Shown here piece by piece: positions 1 through 8,964 of a stretch of 64,000 nucleotides of DNA; the stretch's first letter is position 1, and every line of letters begins with the position of its first letter. The translations under genes and the position numbers were made by a program. The stretch covers positions 1-64,000 of the forward strand of contig NZ_REFC01000012.1 of the NCBI RefSeq assembly GCF_003688405.1. The letters are read 5' to 3'. The notes below the pieces were generated by a model, which made no database searches, was not told the DNA's origin, and saw only the letters and a list, made by a program, of their open reading frames with translations. Origin of the DNA: Ulvibacter antarcticus. Its GTDB lineage: Bacteria; Bacteroidota; Bacteroidia; Flavobacteriales; Flavobacteriaceae.

Positions 1-21
1 GTGGAAGAGTAGGTCGCCGCC
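1..21 (+). rRNA. 5S rRNA, 3' end only (partial)
   Basis: The first 21 bases match the conserved 3' end of Bacteroidota 5S rRNA (a GAGTAGGTCGCCGCC-type ending). They are followed within 7 bases by a strong hairpin and T-run, as expected at the end of an rRNA operon. The rest of the operon lies upstream of the window. The match is short, so the call rests on this motif plus the terminator. Confidence 0.8.
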
Positions 22-845
22 TTCTTTAAGTCCCAATTCGAAAGAGTTGGGACTTTTTTTATGCCCTAAACTTAAATAACACAAGTGATCGTGGTAATAA
101 AAACCGACAAAATTGTACATTTTAGTATACCGTTTTGGTGGTTTTTGTTGTTCCATAACTATTTATGCGTTTTTTCCCTCACCCCAGCCCTCTCCCAGAG
201 GGAGAGGGAGGCAGATTGGAAAGTGCAATAATGAAGTTTACCATAAATGAAGTGGTATCAAAACTTCTAGCTACCTTCTTTAAGACTCGATACATTTATT
301 TGAATCGAGTCTTTTTTTATGCCCTAAACTTAAATGCCACAAGTGATCGTGGTAATAAAAACCGCCAAAATTGTACATTTTAGTATACAGTTTTGGCGGT
401 TTTTGTTGTTCCATTACTATTTATGCGTTTTTGCCCACACCCCAGCCCTCTCCCAGAGGGAGTGGGAGGCAGATTGGAAAGTGCAATAATGAAGTTTAAC
501 ATAAATGAAGTGGTATCAAAACTTCTAGCTACCTTCTTTAAGACTCGATACATTTATTTGAATCGAGTCTTTTTTTTGCCCTAACCTTAAATGCCACAAG
601 TGATCGTGGTAATAAAAACCGACAAAATTGTACATTTTAGTATACAGTTTTGGCGGTTTTTGTTGTTCCATTACTATCTATGCGTTTTTGCCCACACCCC
701 AGCCCTCTCCCAGAGGGAGAGGGAGGCAGATTGGAAAGTGCAATAATGAAGTTTAACATAAATGAAGTGGTATCAAAACTTCTAGCTACCTTCTTTAAGT
801 CCCAATTCTTTATAGAGAAAGGACTTTTTTTTTCCTCACCCCAAC
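21..845 (+). repeat. Tandem array of ~257-bp repeats downstream of 5S rRNA
   Basis: The word CTTCTTTAAG recurs at 21, 275, 533 and 790, giving unit lengths of 254, 258 and 257 bases. Each unit holds a terminator-like hairpin with a T-run (28-60, 282-318, 540-577, 797-830). It then has a second inverted repeat (in the second unit 357-370 with 391-404, arms AAACCGCCAAAA / TTTTGGCGGTTT), a C-rich palindromic stretch (CCCTCTCCCAGAGGGAG) and a conserved 100-base tail. The units are nearly identical except for the terminator arms: the second and third hairpins share one stem, while the first and fourth share a different left arm. Short ORFs through the array are best read as non-coding. Confidence 0.85.
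28..60 (+). terminator. rRNA operon intrinsic terminator
   Basis: A nine-base stem (AAGTCCCAA at 28-36 pairing with TTGGGACTT at 47-55) is followed by a run of seven T. It sits directly behind the 5S rRNA end and is a classic Rho-independent terminator. It is also the first of four hairpins of this type in the following repeat array. Confidence 0.88.
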
Positions 846-1136
846 CCTCTCACAGAAGGAGGAAGACTAATAGTATATGAATCAATTATAACCGCAAGGG
901 CCATGGTAACCAAAAAATCCAAAATGTACATTTCAGTATACAGTTTTGGCGGTTTTGGATGTTGTTTACTTTATAGCCGCCTTTTTTATTCCCACACCCC
1001 AGCCCAGTCCCTGAGGGAAATGGAGAAATGTAAGCAAATGTTACATTGGAGTTTTTTACAAATTTCTGTGTTTTGCCCATGTTTAGTTTTAAGCTGCTGG
1101 TTTGAAGTGGTATTCATAAATGAACCAAATTATTAA
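846..1136 (+). repeat. Decayed partial copy of the rRNA-tail repeat
   Basis: Between about 905 and 1010 the sequence again carries the GTACATTTCAGTATACAG core, a TTTTGGCGGTTTT arm and a C-rich CACACCCCAGCCC stretch, all recognisable from the tandem units but with many differences and small deletions. It ends with a GAAGTGGTATTCATAAATGAA remnant of the unit tail. It looks like an older copy at the array edge. I see no credible gene between 61 and 1201. Confidence 0.6.
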
Positions 1137-1201
1137 TGAACTTGAGTCCTTTAACTGTCATTTTTTGACTTATTTTGAGGCAATTTAATAGTATTAAGAA
1201 G

Positions 1202-1828
1202 ATGCGATCACAAACTCCCAAAGAAGAATTTTATAATGCACTTACTCATGGAATTGGGTTTTTACTTACTCTCTTAGGCTTTGCACTTTTAATTGTATTT
1301 CATAGCTATGAAGCTCCCTTCGGAATACTGGCCATTGTTTTATACGGATTATCTCTTTCAGTATTATATTTTGTTTCCACGCTGTATCATTTTGAGAAAA
1401 ATGAAAGAAGGAAACAAATCTATAGAAAGCTAGATCATATAAGTATTTATTTGTTGATCGCCGGAACTTATTCACCTGTAGTTTTAATTGCATTACCCGA
1501 AAGTCTAGGATGGATCTTGTTCTGGGTTGTATGGGGAATCGCAATTTTTGGAACTATTCTTAAAGTGTTTTTCACCGGTCGTTTCGAAATTCTATCTGTT
1601 TTATTGTATCTGGTGATGGGTTGGCTAATCGTTTTTGATTTTAGCGCCTTGCAAGAAAGTGTTGATACCACGGGAATTGTTTTACTAATGGGCGGTGGTT
1701 TGTTCTATACCATCGGAATTATTTTTTATGCATTAGATCGTGTTAAATATAGCCATGTGATTTGGCATCTCTTTGTTCTCGGTGGAAGTATTCTGCACTA
1801 TTTATTTATTTTTCTGAAAATTCTTTAG
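1202..1828 (+). CDS. Hemolysin III / PAQR-family integral membrane protein
   Basis: A 208-residue polytopic membrane protein with about seven hydrophobic segments. The N-terminus (TPKEEFYNALTHGIG), the STLYHF motif near residue 60, the KLDHISIYLLIAGTYSP segment and a C-terminal HVIWHLFVLGGSILHY are the conserved blocks of the hemolysin III / YqfA group, a bacterial branch of the PAQR fold with a predicted His/Asp metal site. Biological role in bacteria is poorly defined; hemolysis should not be assumed. I chose the ATG at 1202 rather than an in-frame TTG at 1175, because family members begin shortly before the TPKEE block. It stands alone, and nothing in sequence suggests an operon. Confidence 0.85.
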   Translation: MRSQTPKEEFYNALTHGIGFLLTLLGFALLIVFHSYEAPFGILAIVLYGLSLSVLYFVSTLYHFEKNERRKQIYRKLDHISIYLLIAGTYSPVVLIALPESLGWILFWVVWGIAIFGTILKVFFTGRFEILSVLLYLVMGWLIVFDFSALQESVDTTGIVLLMGGGLFYTIGIIFYALDRVKYSHVIWHLFVLGGSILHYLFIFLKIL

Positions 1829-1917
1829 TCTGAAAAGTGTTGCTTTAATTGATAGGGTCACTTCTGAAGCATATGTTTCTAGTCTACTCAGGTAGCGATA
1901 GCAGCGGCATCCCTAAA

Positions 1918-1965
1918 GTAGTCATGTAGTGAGCCGCGCTCTACTTCATGGCACTACACGACTAC
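1918..1965. repeat. Imperfect intergenic palindrome
   Basis: Arms GTAGTCATGTAGTG (1918-1931) and CACTACACGACTAC (1952-1965) pair apart from one central mismatch. The surrounding 1829-2028 gap is GC-richer than neighbouring DNA and has no ORF. A related GTGAAGTAGAGC / CTCACTTCACG arrangement occurs at 43380-43425, so this may be a dispersed intergenic element. No terminator T-run follows. Confidence 0.5.
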
Positions 1966-2028
1966 TACGGGGATATAGCGGATAGCGCGGACACCAGCGC
2001 CCAAAGCGGTGGGGTACCTGCCAAATAT

Positions 2029-2697
2029 TTAAAGAAAATAGGCTATTACTATTGCCATTATAATGGTGAGTAATTTTGTAAGATTGAATTTATGATCTTT
2101 ACTACTTTCGAATAGAATCGTGGTGGAAACATGTAAAAAGATACCGATTACAACTGCGTTGATTTCCGTTTTATAGGTATGAATTTCTGAATAGTGATTC
2201 GCGATCCAATTTCCGAGTGGCGTCATAATCGCAAATAAGGTAAGGAATAGGAGGGTAGTGGTTCTAGGATAATGTGCCTTTATGAAAAATATAGATAAGA
2301 TAATCGCAATTGGAATTTTGTGGACAATTACACCTATAAGCAGGTTGTTTTCTTCTGAAATAGGGAATCCCTCAAGCAAGGCGTGGATCGATAAGCTAAT
2401 GAACAGTAACCATGGAAATGCCTTATCGTGTTGGTGAAGATGAACGTGGCCATGCTCTGCGCCCTTTGAGAAAAATTCAAGAACAATCTGAAGCATGATA
2501 CCTGCCATAATGTAAATTCCAATCTCTTTTGTAGAAGAGGTAAATACTTCTGGTAGGAGCTCGAAAATCGTGAGTGCTAATAAAAACGCACCACTAAACG
2601 CTAGAAACAAGGACATTTGCTTCAACTCCTTTTTATTGAGAAGCAAAGCAATAACATAACCAATTGCAACAGCGAGAAAGAGGAGGATATAGATCAT
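2029..2697 (-). CDS. ZIP-family metal transporter
   Basis: A 222-residue membrane protein with about seven to eight hydrophobic helices. Typical ZIP features are visible: a cytoplasmic histidine-rich loop (HGHVHLHQHDK, about residues 83-93), then a helix with SLSIHALLEGFPI and another with VIVHKIPIAIILS, which carry the His/Glu metal-binding residues of the transport site. Such proteins move divalent cations, usually zinc or iron, into the cytoplasm. The start codon overlaps the stop of the upstream methyltransferase gene by one base (TAATG), so the two are probably translationally coupled. Metal specificity cannot be read from the sequence. Confidence 0.85.
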   Translation of the reverse strand: MIYILLFLAVAIGYVIALLLNKKELKQMSLFLAFSGAFLLALTIFELLPEVFTSSTKEIGIYIMAGIMLQIVLEFFSKGAEHGHVHLHQHDKAFPWLLFISLSIHALLEGFPISEENNLLIGVIVHKIPIAIILSIFFIKAHYPRTTTLLFLTLFAIMTPLGNWIANHYSEIHTYKTEINAVVIGIFLHVSTTILFESSKDHKFNLTKLLTIIMAIVIAYFL

Positions 2698-3428
2698 TAG
2701 TCGAATACCAAAATTAAACGTTCAGATGTTTTAGCATTGAAATTATTTAAATGATAATCACCAAAGCAATGATTTAAAGTCACCCCGGCTTTATCAAAAT
2801 AAGAATTAAAGTCAGCTAGTGTAAGCGCTTTTACTTTTTCGGTAAAGGAATGTTTTTTAGAATTGACTTCGAAACTTATATTTTTAATAATGTAATTATC
2901 TTCAATATAGCGCTCAATTTCGAAATCGATGCCTTCTACAGTTTTAATTTCTGAAGGGACTAAATGCGTTCTAACATAATCGGCATTTAAAAAATCAATT
3001 ACGCCGTGCCCATTGGGTTTAAGTTCCTGTTTAATTGCCTTTATTGTCCTTAGATTATCGTTTTCACTTTCAAAATATCCAAAACTCGTGAAGAGGTTGA
3101 ACACTGCATCGAACTTTTTTGGATATGGAAGACACATATCATGTACGGCAAAATGTAGCCTATTATTTTCGTATTGTTTGGCATATGCGATACTCGCCGG
3201 AGAAAGATCTACTCCTGTGACATCATAGCCAAGACCATTGAGGTACTTGGAGTGTCTTCCTTTGCCACATGCCAAATCTAGTATTTCGGCATCATTAGAA
3301 AGTTCCAGAAAGGAAGTAAGAGCATTCATAAAATAAGCGGCTTCTTGGTAGTCTCTATCCTTATATAAAATATGATAGTAAGGAGTATCGAACCACGAAG
3401 CGAACCAATTATCTGTTTCTTTTTGCAT
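2697..3428 (-). CDS. Class I SAM-dependent methyltransferase
   Basis: A 243-residue soluble protein with the Rossmann-type SAM-binding motif ILDLACGKGRHSKYL near residues 49-63, followed by the acidic motif II region (VTGVDLSPASI) and VFNLFTSFGYF in the motif IV position. The substrate is not evident; small-molecule methyltransferases of this shape are common. It is the first gene of a two-gene unit with the ZIP transporter, sharing the TAATG stop/start. It is divergent from the RNA methyltransferase gene at 3487, with 58 bases between them. Confidence 0.82.
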   Translation of the reverse strand: MQKETDNWFASWFDTPYYHILYKDRDYQEAAYFMNALTSFLELSNDAEILDLACGKGRHSKYLNGLGYDVTGVDLSPASIAYAKQYENNRLHFAVHDMCLPYPKKFDAVFNLFTSFGYFESENDNLRTIKAIKQELKPNGHGVIDFLNADYVRTHLVPSEIKTVEGIDFEIERYIEDNYIIKNISFEVNSKKHSFTEKVKALTLADFNSYFDKAGVTLNHCFGDYHLNNFNAKTSERLILVFD

Positions 3429-3486
3429 TTACAAGATTTTGCAGCACAAAAATACTGTATTTTTGCAGGACTTTAAGAGTGATTGA

Positions 3487-4644
3487 ATGGATAATAATTT
3501 TAAAATGGTCGCCAAAACCTTATTTGGCATGGAGGAATTACTAGCACGTGAATTACGGTCGCTTGGTGCTTCAAATGTTGAGATAGGTACGCGAAACGTT
3601 TCCTTTGAAGGGGATAAAGGTTTTATGTATAAGGCCAACCTATGTTGTAGAACAGCAATAAAAATTCTCAAGCCTATTACTTCTTTTAATATTTTCAATG
3701 AAGATGATCTTTATAAAAAGGTTTATGAGATAAAATGGGAAGACTTTATGGAGGTTGACGGAAGTCTTGCTGTCAACGCTACAGTATTTTCAGATTATTT
3801 TACACATTCACAATATATAGCTCTAAAAACTAAAGATGCAATCGTAGATAGGTTTAGGGATAAAGAGGGTAGAAGACCTGATGTAGATTTGGACCACCCA
3901 ACCTTGCGAATCAATGTGCATATCGATCGTAATATTTGTACCATTTCTTTGGATAGTTCGGGAGAATCATTGCACAAAAGAGGATATAAAGTTGCAAACA
4001 CAATAGCTCCAATCAACGAGGTATTGGCTGCCGGATTGATTATGCTTTCCGGATGGGATGGACAATGTGATTTTCTGGATCCTATGTGTGGTAGTGGTAC
4101 TTTTTTGACTGAGGCAGCAATGATTGCATGTAGGATACCACCAAATCTTAATAGAGATGAATTTGGCTTCGAAACATGGCCCGATTTTGATGTTGATCTT
4201 TATGAGCTTATTGAAAATGCAGCTTTAAAAAAGATTCGTGAGTTTCATTTTAAAATCTACGGATTTGACAATGATAGTGAAGCAATTTCAAAAGCAAAGG
4301 AAAACGTGAAAAGTGCCAATCTGGAAGAGTTTATAGAAATTACGCAAAAGGATTTCTTTGAAAGTGAAAAAGAGAAGGAACGACCTATGTATATAGTTTT
4401 TAATCCTCCTTATGACGAGCGGATATCTGTAAATGATATTGAAGAGTTCTACGGAAATATTGGAACAACCTTGAAACATAAATACCCTGATTCAAATGCA
4501 TGGATGATTACTTCGAATATGGAAGCATTGAAATGTGTTGGACTGAGACCTTCCAGAAAAATCAAAGTTTTTAACGGAAAGTTGGAGAGTCGGTTTGTTC
4601 GCTATGAAATGTATGCCGGGAGTAAGAAGGCCAAGAAAAATTAA
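3487..4644 (+). CDS. THUMP-domain class I SAM-dependent RNA methyltransferase (RlmL/YpsC-like)
   Basis: A 385-residue protein with an N-terminal ferredoxin-like/THUMP region (KTLFGMEELLARELRSLGA at the start) and a C-terminal methyltransferase domain. SAM motif I is DPMCGSGTFLTEAAM near residue 198 and the catalytic N-methylation motif is FNPPYDERI near residue 308. This architecture matches the single-domain homologues of RlmL that make N2-methylguanosine in 23S rRNA. It lacks the RlmK half found fused in E. coli. A possible TATTTTTG -7 element lies at 3458-3465, about 20 bases before the ATG. Exact target base is inferred from family only. Confidence 0.85.
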   Translation: MDNNFKMVAKTLFGMEELLARELRSLGASNVEIGTRNVSFEGDKGFMYKANLCCRTAIKILKPITSFNIFNEDDLYKKVYEIKWEDFMEVDGSLAVNATVFSDYFTHSQYIALKTKDAIVDRFRDKEGRRPDVDLDHPTLRINVHIDRNICTISLDSSGESLHKRGYKVANTIAPINEVLAAGLIMLSGWDGQCDFLDPMCGSGTFLTEAAMIACRIPPNLNRDEFGFETWPDFDVDLYELIENAALKKIREFHFKIYGFDNDSEAISKAKENVKSANLEEFIEITQKDFFESEKEKERPMYIVFNPPYDERISVNDIEEFYGNIGTTLKHKYPDSNAWMITSNMEALKCVGLRPSRKIKVFNGKLESRFVRYEMYAGSKKAKKN

Positions 4645-4786
4645 AATTTAAAAGATCAAAATAGTAGTTGTTATTGGTGTGTAGGTGAATTCTCGATCTT
4701 TAATGAACAAATAATTTGGACTCAACGAATTGATAAATAATAATTCTCAATACTTTTAAACCTATTGGCGGGGAAAATCCAAGTAA

Positions 4787-5494
4787 CTAGAACTTTCTTT
4801 TATAGATAGGTATTAGATATGAAACTGTATACCCATAACCAACTCCATAAACACTAAAATCATAAGTCCGATTAAAGCCCGGCACATAAAGATTGTCGAA
4901 ATTTTCTGGCTTGGTGTCGCTAATCATACGCTTTAACTGAAGATTTATTGATAGATAAAGATTGGTAAGCACTTCGGTCTTAACGCCTACAATGAGTTCT
5001 GCCCAATGCGCAGATAAGCCAGAATATTCTACAGGATCCACTACAGTAAAAGGAGGGAAGCTTTGGTTGGTAGAATATACTTCATATGCTATAAGTTCTT
5101 GTTTAAAACTTGAAAACCCGTATCGCAAACCAGTGAAAATGGCATTATTGAGACCAAACCAATTATTGTAGGCATTGTAGTCGGCACCTAATTTTGCATA
5201 ACTTCCGGCTGCTCTGGAGTTCAAGTTACTTTCAAATCTATCTTTTTTTTCGTTACCAATTTCAGCAGCCAAATAGATTTTTTTTGAAATCCTAAAATCT
5301 CCCATAACTTCAAAACCTGAGTACCCATCCTCCAAAAGCGATCTCATAGGCTTGGCCAGGTCGGCACCCAACCTAAATCCATATTTAGTGAATTTTGGAA
5401 TGCTGTCGGTGGCTGTAGTGTTTTCCTGAGCGTTCAGAGACACAAACACGAGCTGTAGACTAATGAAAAATAGTAATATGTGCTTGTGTTTCAT
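4787..5494 (-). CDS. DUF6048-family outer-membrane beta-barrel-like protein
   Basis: A 235-residue secreted protein. I place the start at the ATG at 5494, which gives a clean signal peptide (MKHKHILLFFISLQLVF...LNAQ); an ATG nine codons further upstream is possible. After cleavage the chain alternates short aromatic beta strands, with a KYGFRLGADLAKP block and a C-terminal YGYTVSYLIPIYKRKF, which look like an outer-membrane barrel. I recall this type as DUF6048, a Bacteroidota family of unknown function. It overlaps the upstream lipoprotein gene by 35 bases and follows it and rlmD on the same strand. Confidence 0.75.
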   Translation of the reverse strand: MKHKHILLFFISLQLVFVSLNAQENTTATDSIPKFTKYGFRLGADLAKPMRSLLEDGYSGFEVMGDFRISKKIYLAAEIGNEKKDRFESNLNSRAAGSYAKLGADYNAYNNWFGLNNAIFTGLRYGFSSFKQELIAYEVYSTNQSFPPFTVVDPVEYSGLSAHWAELIVGVKTEVLTNLYLSINLQLKRMISDTKPENFDNLYVPGFNRTYDFSVYGVGYGYTVSYLIPIYKRKF

Positions 5495-5948
5495 CTGCAA
5501 CAGTAGTATTAATTTGTTCAATGCTTTGTATCCAGTTTTCGGGGTTATCGTTTTCCAGTTCTAATGAAAGTGAGTTATACACCGTCTTAAAGCTACAGGC
5601 ACGATTTATATAGATGTTTTCGCGCGTATAAATAAAGGAATAGACATCAATAAGTTCATTTGTGGTACCAGCGTTTTTAATAAGTCTATATCTCACCGTA
5701 TCTGCAGCAGGACGTAACGGAATACCTATAGAATCTGTCGTTGTTGTCGTCAACACTGTAGTTCTTGTAAGATAATCTGTTTCTATTTTTAGATTGGTTA
5801 CTTGTTTTGCTTCGGAAGGGTTCGTAATGTCTTTAAAAGTTATAACAAGTAGGGGTGTAGTTTGGGTTTCGCCCGAGCATAAATCATCTCGAGTACAGCC
5901 ATTCAGACTTAACACAACAACTAATAGTAAGATCAGTTTCTTTATCAT
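5460..5948 (-). CDS. DUF6452-family lipoprotein
   Basis: A 162-residue protein that begins with a lipoprotein signal peptide (LLVVVLSLNGC, cysteine at residue 18). The mature part has a DLCSGETQTTPLLVITF start, a threonine-rich centre (TRTTVLTTTTTDS) and strand-rich remainder. I recall this as DUF6452, of unknown function. It sits 30 bases after rlmD and overlaps the following DUF6048 gene by 35 bases. The two are therefore likely co-translated and may act together in the envelope. Function is not assignable from sequence. Confidence 0.75.
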   Translation of the reverse strand: MIKKLILLLVVVLSLNGCTRDDLCSGETQTTPLLVITFKDITNPSEAKQVTNLKIETDYLTRTTVLTTTTTDSIGIPLRPAADTVRYRLIKNAGTTNELIDVYSFIYTRENIYINRACSFKTVYNSLSLELENDNPENWIQSIEQINTTVADETQAHITIFH

Positions 5949-5978
5949 TTAAGGGTAATGGGAATTAATTCAGAAAAA

Positions 5979-7391
5979 CTATCGCTTTTCCAAAAGTACA
6001 ACATTTTCTACATGGTGCGTTTGTGGAAACATATCGACCGCTTGCACTTTGGTCACTTTATACATTTCGTCTAACAATGCGAGATCCCGAGCCTGTGTAG
6101 CACTATTACAGCTTACATATACAATTTTTGGTGCAGCAATGCGCAGAAGTTGTGCAACTACATCTCCGTGCATTCCGTCTCTGGGCGGATCGGTAATGAT
6201 TACATCCGGAAGCCCATGAGTCTCAGTAAAAGTATCGTTAAACACTTTTTTCATGTCTCCCACATAGAAATCAACGTTATCTATTCCGTTTAATTGTGCA
6301 TTTTCCTTTGCAGCATCAATTGCTTCAGGAACAGACTCAACTCCAATTACTTTCCCTGCCTTTTTTGCAACAAACTGTGCAATTGTACCTGTTCCTGTGT
6401 AGAGATCATAAACCGTTTCATTTCCCGAAAGCCCTGCAAAGTCTCTGGTAATTTTATACAATTCGTGCGCTTGTTCACTATTTGTTTGATAGAATGATTT
6501 CGCATTGATTTTAAATCGAAGTCCTTCCATTTCCTCAAAAATATGGTCTGAACCATGATAGCAAATTACATCCTGGTCGTAAATAGTATCGTTTCCTTTG
6601 GAATTAATTACGTAGAGAAGAGAAGTGATGGCAGGAAATTCTGAAGCGACTGCATCAAGTAATTCTTTTCGTTTTACTTCGTCTTCTTTAAACAATTGAA
6701 GCAATACCATTAAGTCTCCTGTGCTGGAAGTACGAATCATAAGTGTGCGTAAAACTCCTTGTTGCGCTCTGGTGTTGAAGAAAGCTATGTCCAATTCCTG
6801 TGCCTTCATCTTTATAAAATCCCTGATTGCATTACTAGGGTCCCTTTGAAGATGACATTTCTTCAAGTCTAAAATCTTGTCCCACATCCCTGGAATGTGA
6901 AATCCTAATGCATTACGATTCTCAATTATTTTGTCACTTTTAATTTGGTCTAAAGTCAGCCATTTATTATCACTAAATGAAAACTCCATTTTATTTCGAT
7001 AAAAGTACTGTTCTTTGGAGCCTAATATTGGTATTATTTCAGGCAGTTCTACTTTACCAATGCGTATAAGATTGTTTTCAACCTCCTTCTGTTTAAAGAA
7101 GAGTTGATGATCGTAGCCCATAAATTGCCATTTACAGCCACCGCAGGTTCCGAAGTGTTCGCAAACAGGATCTACACGTCTCTCAGACAATTTAGAAAAA
7201 GAAATAGCACTTCCTTCATAATAAGCTTTGCGTTTTTTTGTGGTTTGAATCGTAGCTACATCACCTGGAACGGCATTGTTTATAAATACCACGCGTCCAT
7301 CTTCGGCTCTAGCGACCGCCTTCCCTTTAGCTCCTGCGTCTATTACTTCAAGATTCTCTAAGATAACTCTGTTCGTCTTACTTCTTCCCAT
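5979..7391 (-). CDS. rlmD: 23S rRNA (uracil-5-)-methyltransferase RlmD (RumA)
   Basis: A 470-residue enzyme that makes 5-methyluridine in 23S rRNA. It has an N-terminal TRAM domain (residues 1-60), an iron-sulfur cluster motif VCEHFGTCGGCKWQ with a further cysteine in LDLKKCHLQ, a SAM-binding motif YDLYTGTGTIAQFVA, the DPPRDGMH motif and the catalytic cysteine in VYVSCNSATQARDL. The ATG at 7391 starts MGRSKTNR..., the usual family beginning; an in-frame ATG at 7421 would add ten residues with no family resemblance. It leads the unit with DUF6452 and DUF6048. Confidence 0.92.
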   Translation of the reverse strand: MGRSKTNRVILENLEVIDAGAKGKAVARAEDGRVVFINNAVPGDVATIQTTKKRKAYYEGSAISFSKLSERRVDPVCEHFGTCGGCKWQFMGYDHQLFFKQKEVENNLIRIGKVELPEIIPILGSKEQYFYRNKMEFSFSDNKWLTLDQIKSDKIIENRNALGFHIPGMWDKILDLKKCHLQRDPSNAIRDFIKMKAQELDIAFFNTRAQQGVLRTLMIRTSSTGDLMVLLQLFKEDEVKRKELLDAVASEFPAITSLLYVINSKGNDTIYDQDVICYHGSDHIFEEMEGLRFKINAKSFYQTNSEQAHELYKITRDFAGLSGNETVYDLYTGTGTIAQFVAKKAGKVIGVESVPEAIDAAKENAQLNGIDNVDFYVGDMKKVFNDTFTETHGLPDVIITDPPRDGMHGDVVAQLLRIAAPKIVYVSCNSATQARDLALLDEMYKVTKVQAVDMFPQTHHVENVVLLEKR

Positions 7392-7570
7392 AGGCGCAAA
7401 AATAGTATAATTCGCACTCATATTTCTGTGCCTAGCTTCAAAAAAATGTAATTTTTAATTCGTAATTTTGCGCCCGAAGGATGATTTCTCTCCTCCGCTG
7501 AATTTTCGAGTCTTCGGAAAAATAAAGGTATAGAAGGAATTTTATATTTTTTCACTTTAAATTTTATTTT

Positions 7571-8815
7571 ATGTCAGTTTTAGAAAAAACAGCTTCGCAG
7601 AAAGCGATAGAATTAGAAAATAAGTACGGCGCTCATAATTACCACCCATTACCGGTGGTTTTGAATAAGGGAGAAGGTGTTTATGTTTGGGACGTGGAAG
7701 GAAAGAAGTATTATGATTTCTTATCCGCATACTCGGCAGTGAATCAAGGTCATTGTCATCCAAAGATCGTTGCGGCTTTGGTAAAACAGTCGGAAACACT
7801 CGCCTTAACCTCAAGGGCTTTTCATAATGATATGCTTGGAAAGTATGAGAAATTTGCCTGTGAATTTTTCGGATTCGACAAACTTTTACCAATGAATACA
7901 GGTGCTGAGGCAGTCGAAACGGCTTTAAAACTATGTAGAAAATGGGCGTATGAAGTAAAAGGAATCGAAGAAAACGCGGCTGAGATTGTGGTTTGTGAAA
8001 ATAATTTCCATGGTAGAACGACAACTATCATTTCTTTTTCGAACGACCCTGTCGCACGAAAGAACTTTGGACCATATACTGCCGGATTTATAAAAATTGC
8101 ATATGATGATTTGAATGCTTTGGAAGATGTGCTTAAATCTAATAAGAATATTGCAGGGTTTATGGCCGAGCCTATTCAAGGAGAAGCTGGGGTATACGTA
8201 CCAACTGAAGGATATTTAAAAAAGGCAAAAGCCTTATGCGAAAAGTACAACGTATTGTTTATTGCAGACGAGGTTCAAACAGGAATAGCGAGAACAGGGA
8301 AGCTTTTAGCGGTTGATCACGAAGATGTAAAGCCGGATGTGTTAATCCTAGGAAAAGCTATGAGTGGGGGAGCGTACCCAATTTCTGCCGTACTAGCAGA
8401 TGATGCAATTATGAACGTAATCAAGCCAGGAAATCACGGTTCAACCTTTGGAGGAAATCCGGTGGCTGCAGCAGTAGCCATTGCCGCTTTAGAAGTTGTA
8501 AGAGATGAAAAGTTAGCAGAAAATGCTGAGCGTCTAGGAAAAATTTTCCGAAGCGAAATAAATAAATTTATTGAAACTTCATCTATCGCAAATTTGGTAA
8601 GGGGTAAAGGGCTTCTAAATGCTATAGTGATAAATGATTCCGAAGAAAGTGATACCGCGTGGAATATCTGTTTAAAGATGCGTGATAACGGACTTTTAGC
8701 CAAGCCTACTCACGGTAATATTATTCGTTTTGCACCTCCATTGGTTATTAATGAAGAGCAATTAAGAGATTGTGTGTCCATCATTATAAACACTCTTAAA
8801 GAATTTGAAGTTTAG
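7571..8815 (+). CDS. rocD: Ornithine--oxo-acid aminotransferase
   Basis: A 414-residue class III PLP aminotransferase. It converts ornithine plus 2-oxoglutarate to glutamate semialdehyde and glutamate, linking arginine degradation to proline and glutamate. Family blocks are [18 protein letters not shown] at the N-terminus, [20 protein letters not shown] for the PLP phosphate pocket, [15 protein letters not shown] with the cofactor aspartate, and the Schiff-base lysine K262 in [13 protein letters not shown]. Length is normal. It is a single-gene unit; a TAATTTTG element at 7463-7470 could serve as the -7 box, leaving a leader of about 90 bases. Two hairpins follow. Confidence 0.94.
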   Translation: MSVLEKTASQKAIELENKYGAHNYHPLPVVLNKGEGVYVWDVEGKKYYDFLSAYSAVNQGHCHPKIVAALVKQSETLALTSRAFHNDMLGKYEKFACEFFGFDKLLPMNTGAEAVETALKLCRKWAYEVKGIEENAAEIVVCENNFHGRTTTIISFSNDPVARKNFGPYTAGFIKIAYDDLNALEDVLKSNKNIAGFMAEPIQGEAGVYVPTEGYLKKAKALCEKYNVLFIADEVQTGIARTGKLLAVDHEDVKPDVLILGKAMSGGAYPISAVLADDAIMNVIKPGNHGSTFGGNPVAAAVAIAALEVVRDEKLAENAERLGKIFRSEINKFIETSSIANLVRGKGLLNAIVINDSEESDTAWNICLKMRDNGLLAKPTHGNIIRFAPPLVINEEQLRDCVSIIINTLKEFEV

Positions 8816-8836
8816 ATATACGATTATAAAAGAATT

Positions 8837-8869
8837 AAAAAAAGGTATTCTATTAAGGGTACCTTTTTT
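8837..8869 (+). terminator. Intrinsic terminator after rocD
   Basis: AAAAAAGGTA (8838-8847) pairs with TACCTTTTTT (8860-8869) across a 12-base loop, ending in a T-run in the rocD direction. The A-run on the other arm would also allow function for the convergent gene. Confidence 0.75.
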
Positions 8870-8884
8870 AAGTCTTAACCAATA

Positions 8885-8918
8885 AAAATGCCGCAACTTT
8901 TAAAGTTGCGGCATTTTA
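8885..8918. terminator. Bidirectional terminator between rocD and the T9SS protein
   Basis: A near-perfect palindrome: AAAATGCCGCAACTTT pairs with AAAGTTGCGGCATTTT. It has A-rich and T-rich ends, so it can end transcription from either side. It lies between the convergent genes ending at 8815 and 8965. Confidence 0.85.
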
Positions 8919-8964
8919 TGTTTTCTTAAACCTATTGTAAAAGCATTACACTTTTCTATATGTA

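Noticed and set aside
165-880. Short ORFs with a recurring PHPSPLPEGEGG peptide in the repeat array
   Set aside because: They follow the repeat period and translate a C-rich palindromic DNA element; that peptide is a common artefact of such intergenic repeats. No signal or domain is present and frames break between copies.
886-1136. ORFs on both strands in the decayed repeat copy
   Set aside because: Low-complexity products from degenerate repeat DNA, overlapping each other on opposite strands with no homology-like features.
1829-2028. Possible tRNA or riboswitch in the GC-rich gap
   Set aside because: No cloverleaf, T-loop or known aptamer motif could be found; the region is better explained as a palindromic intergenic element.
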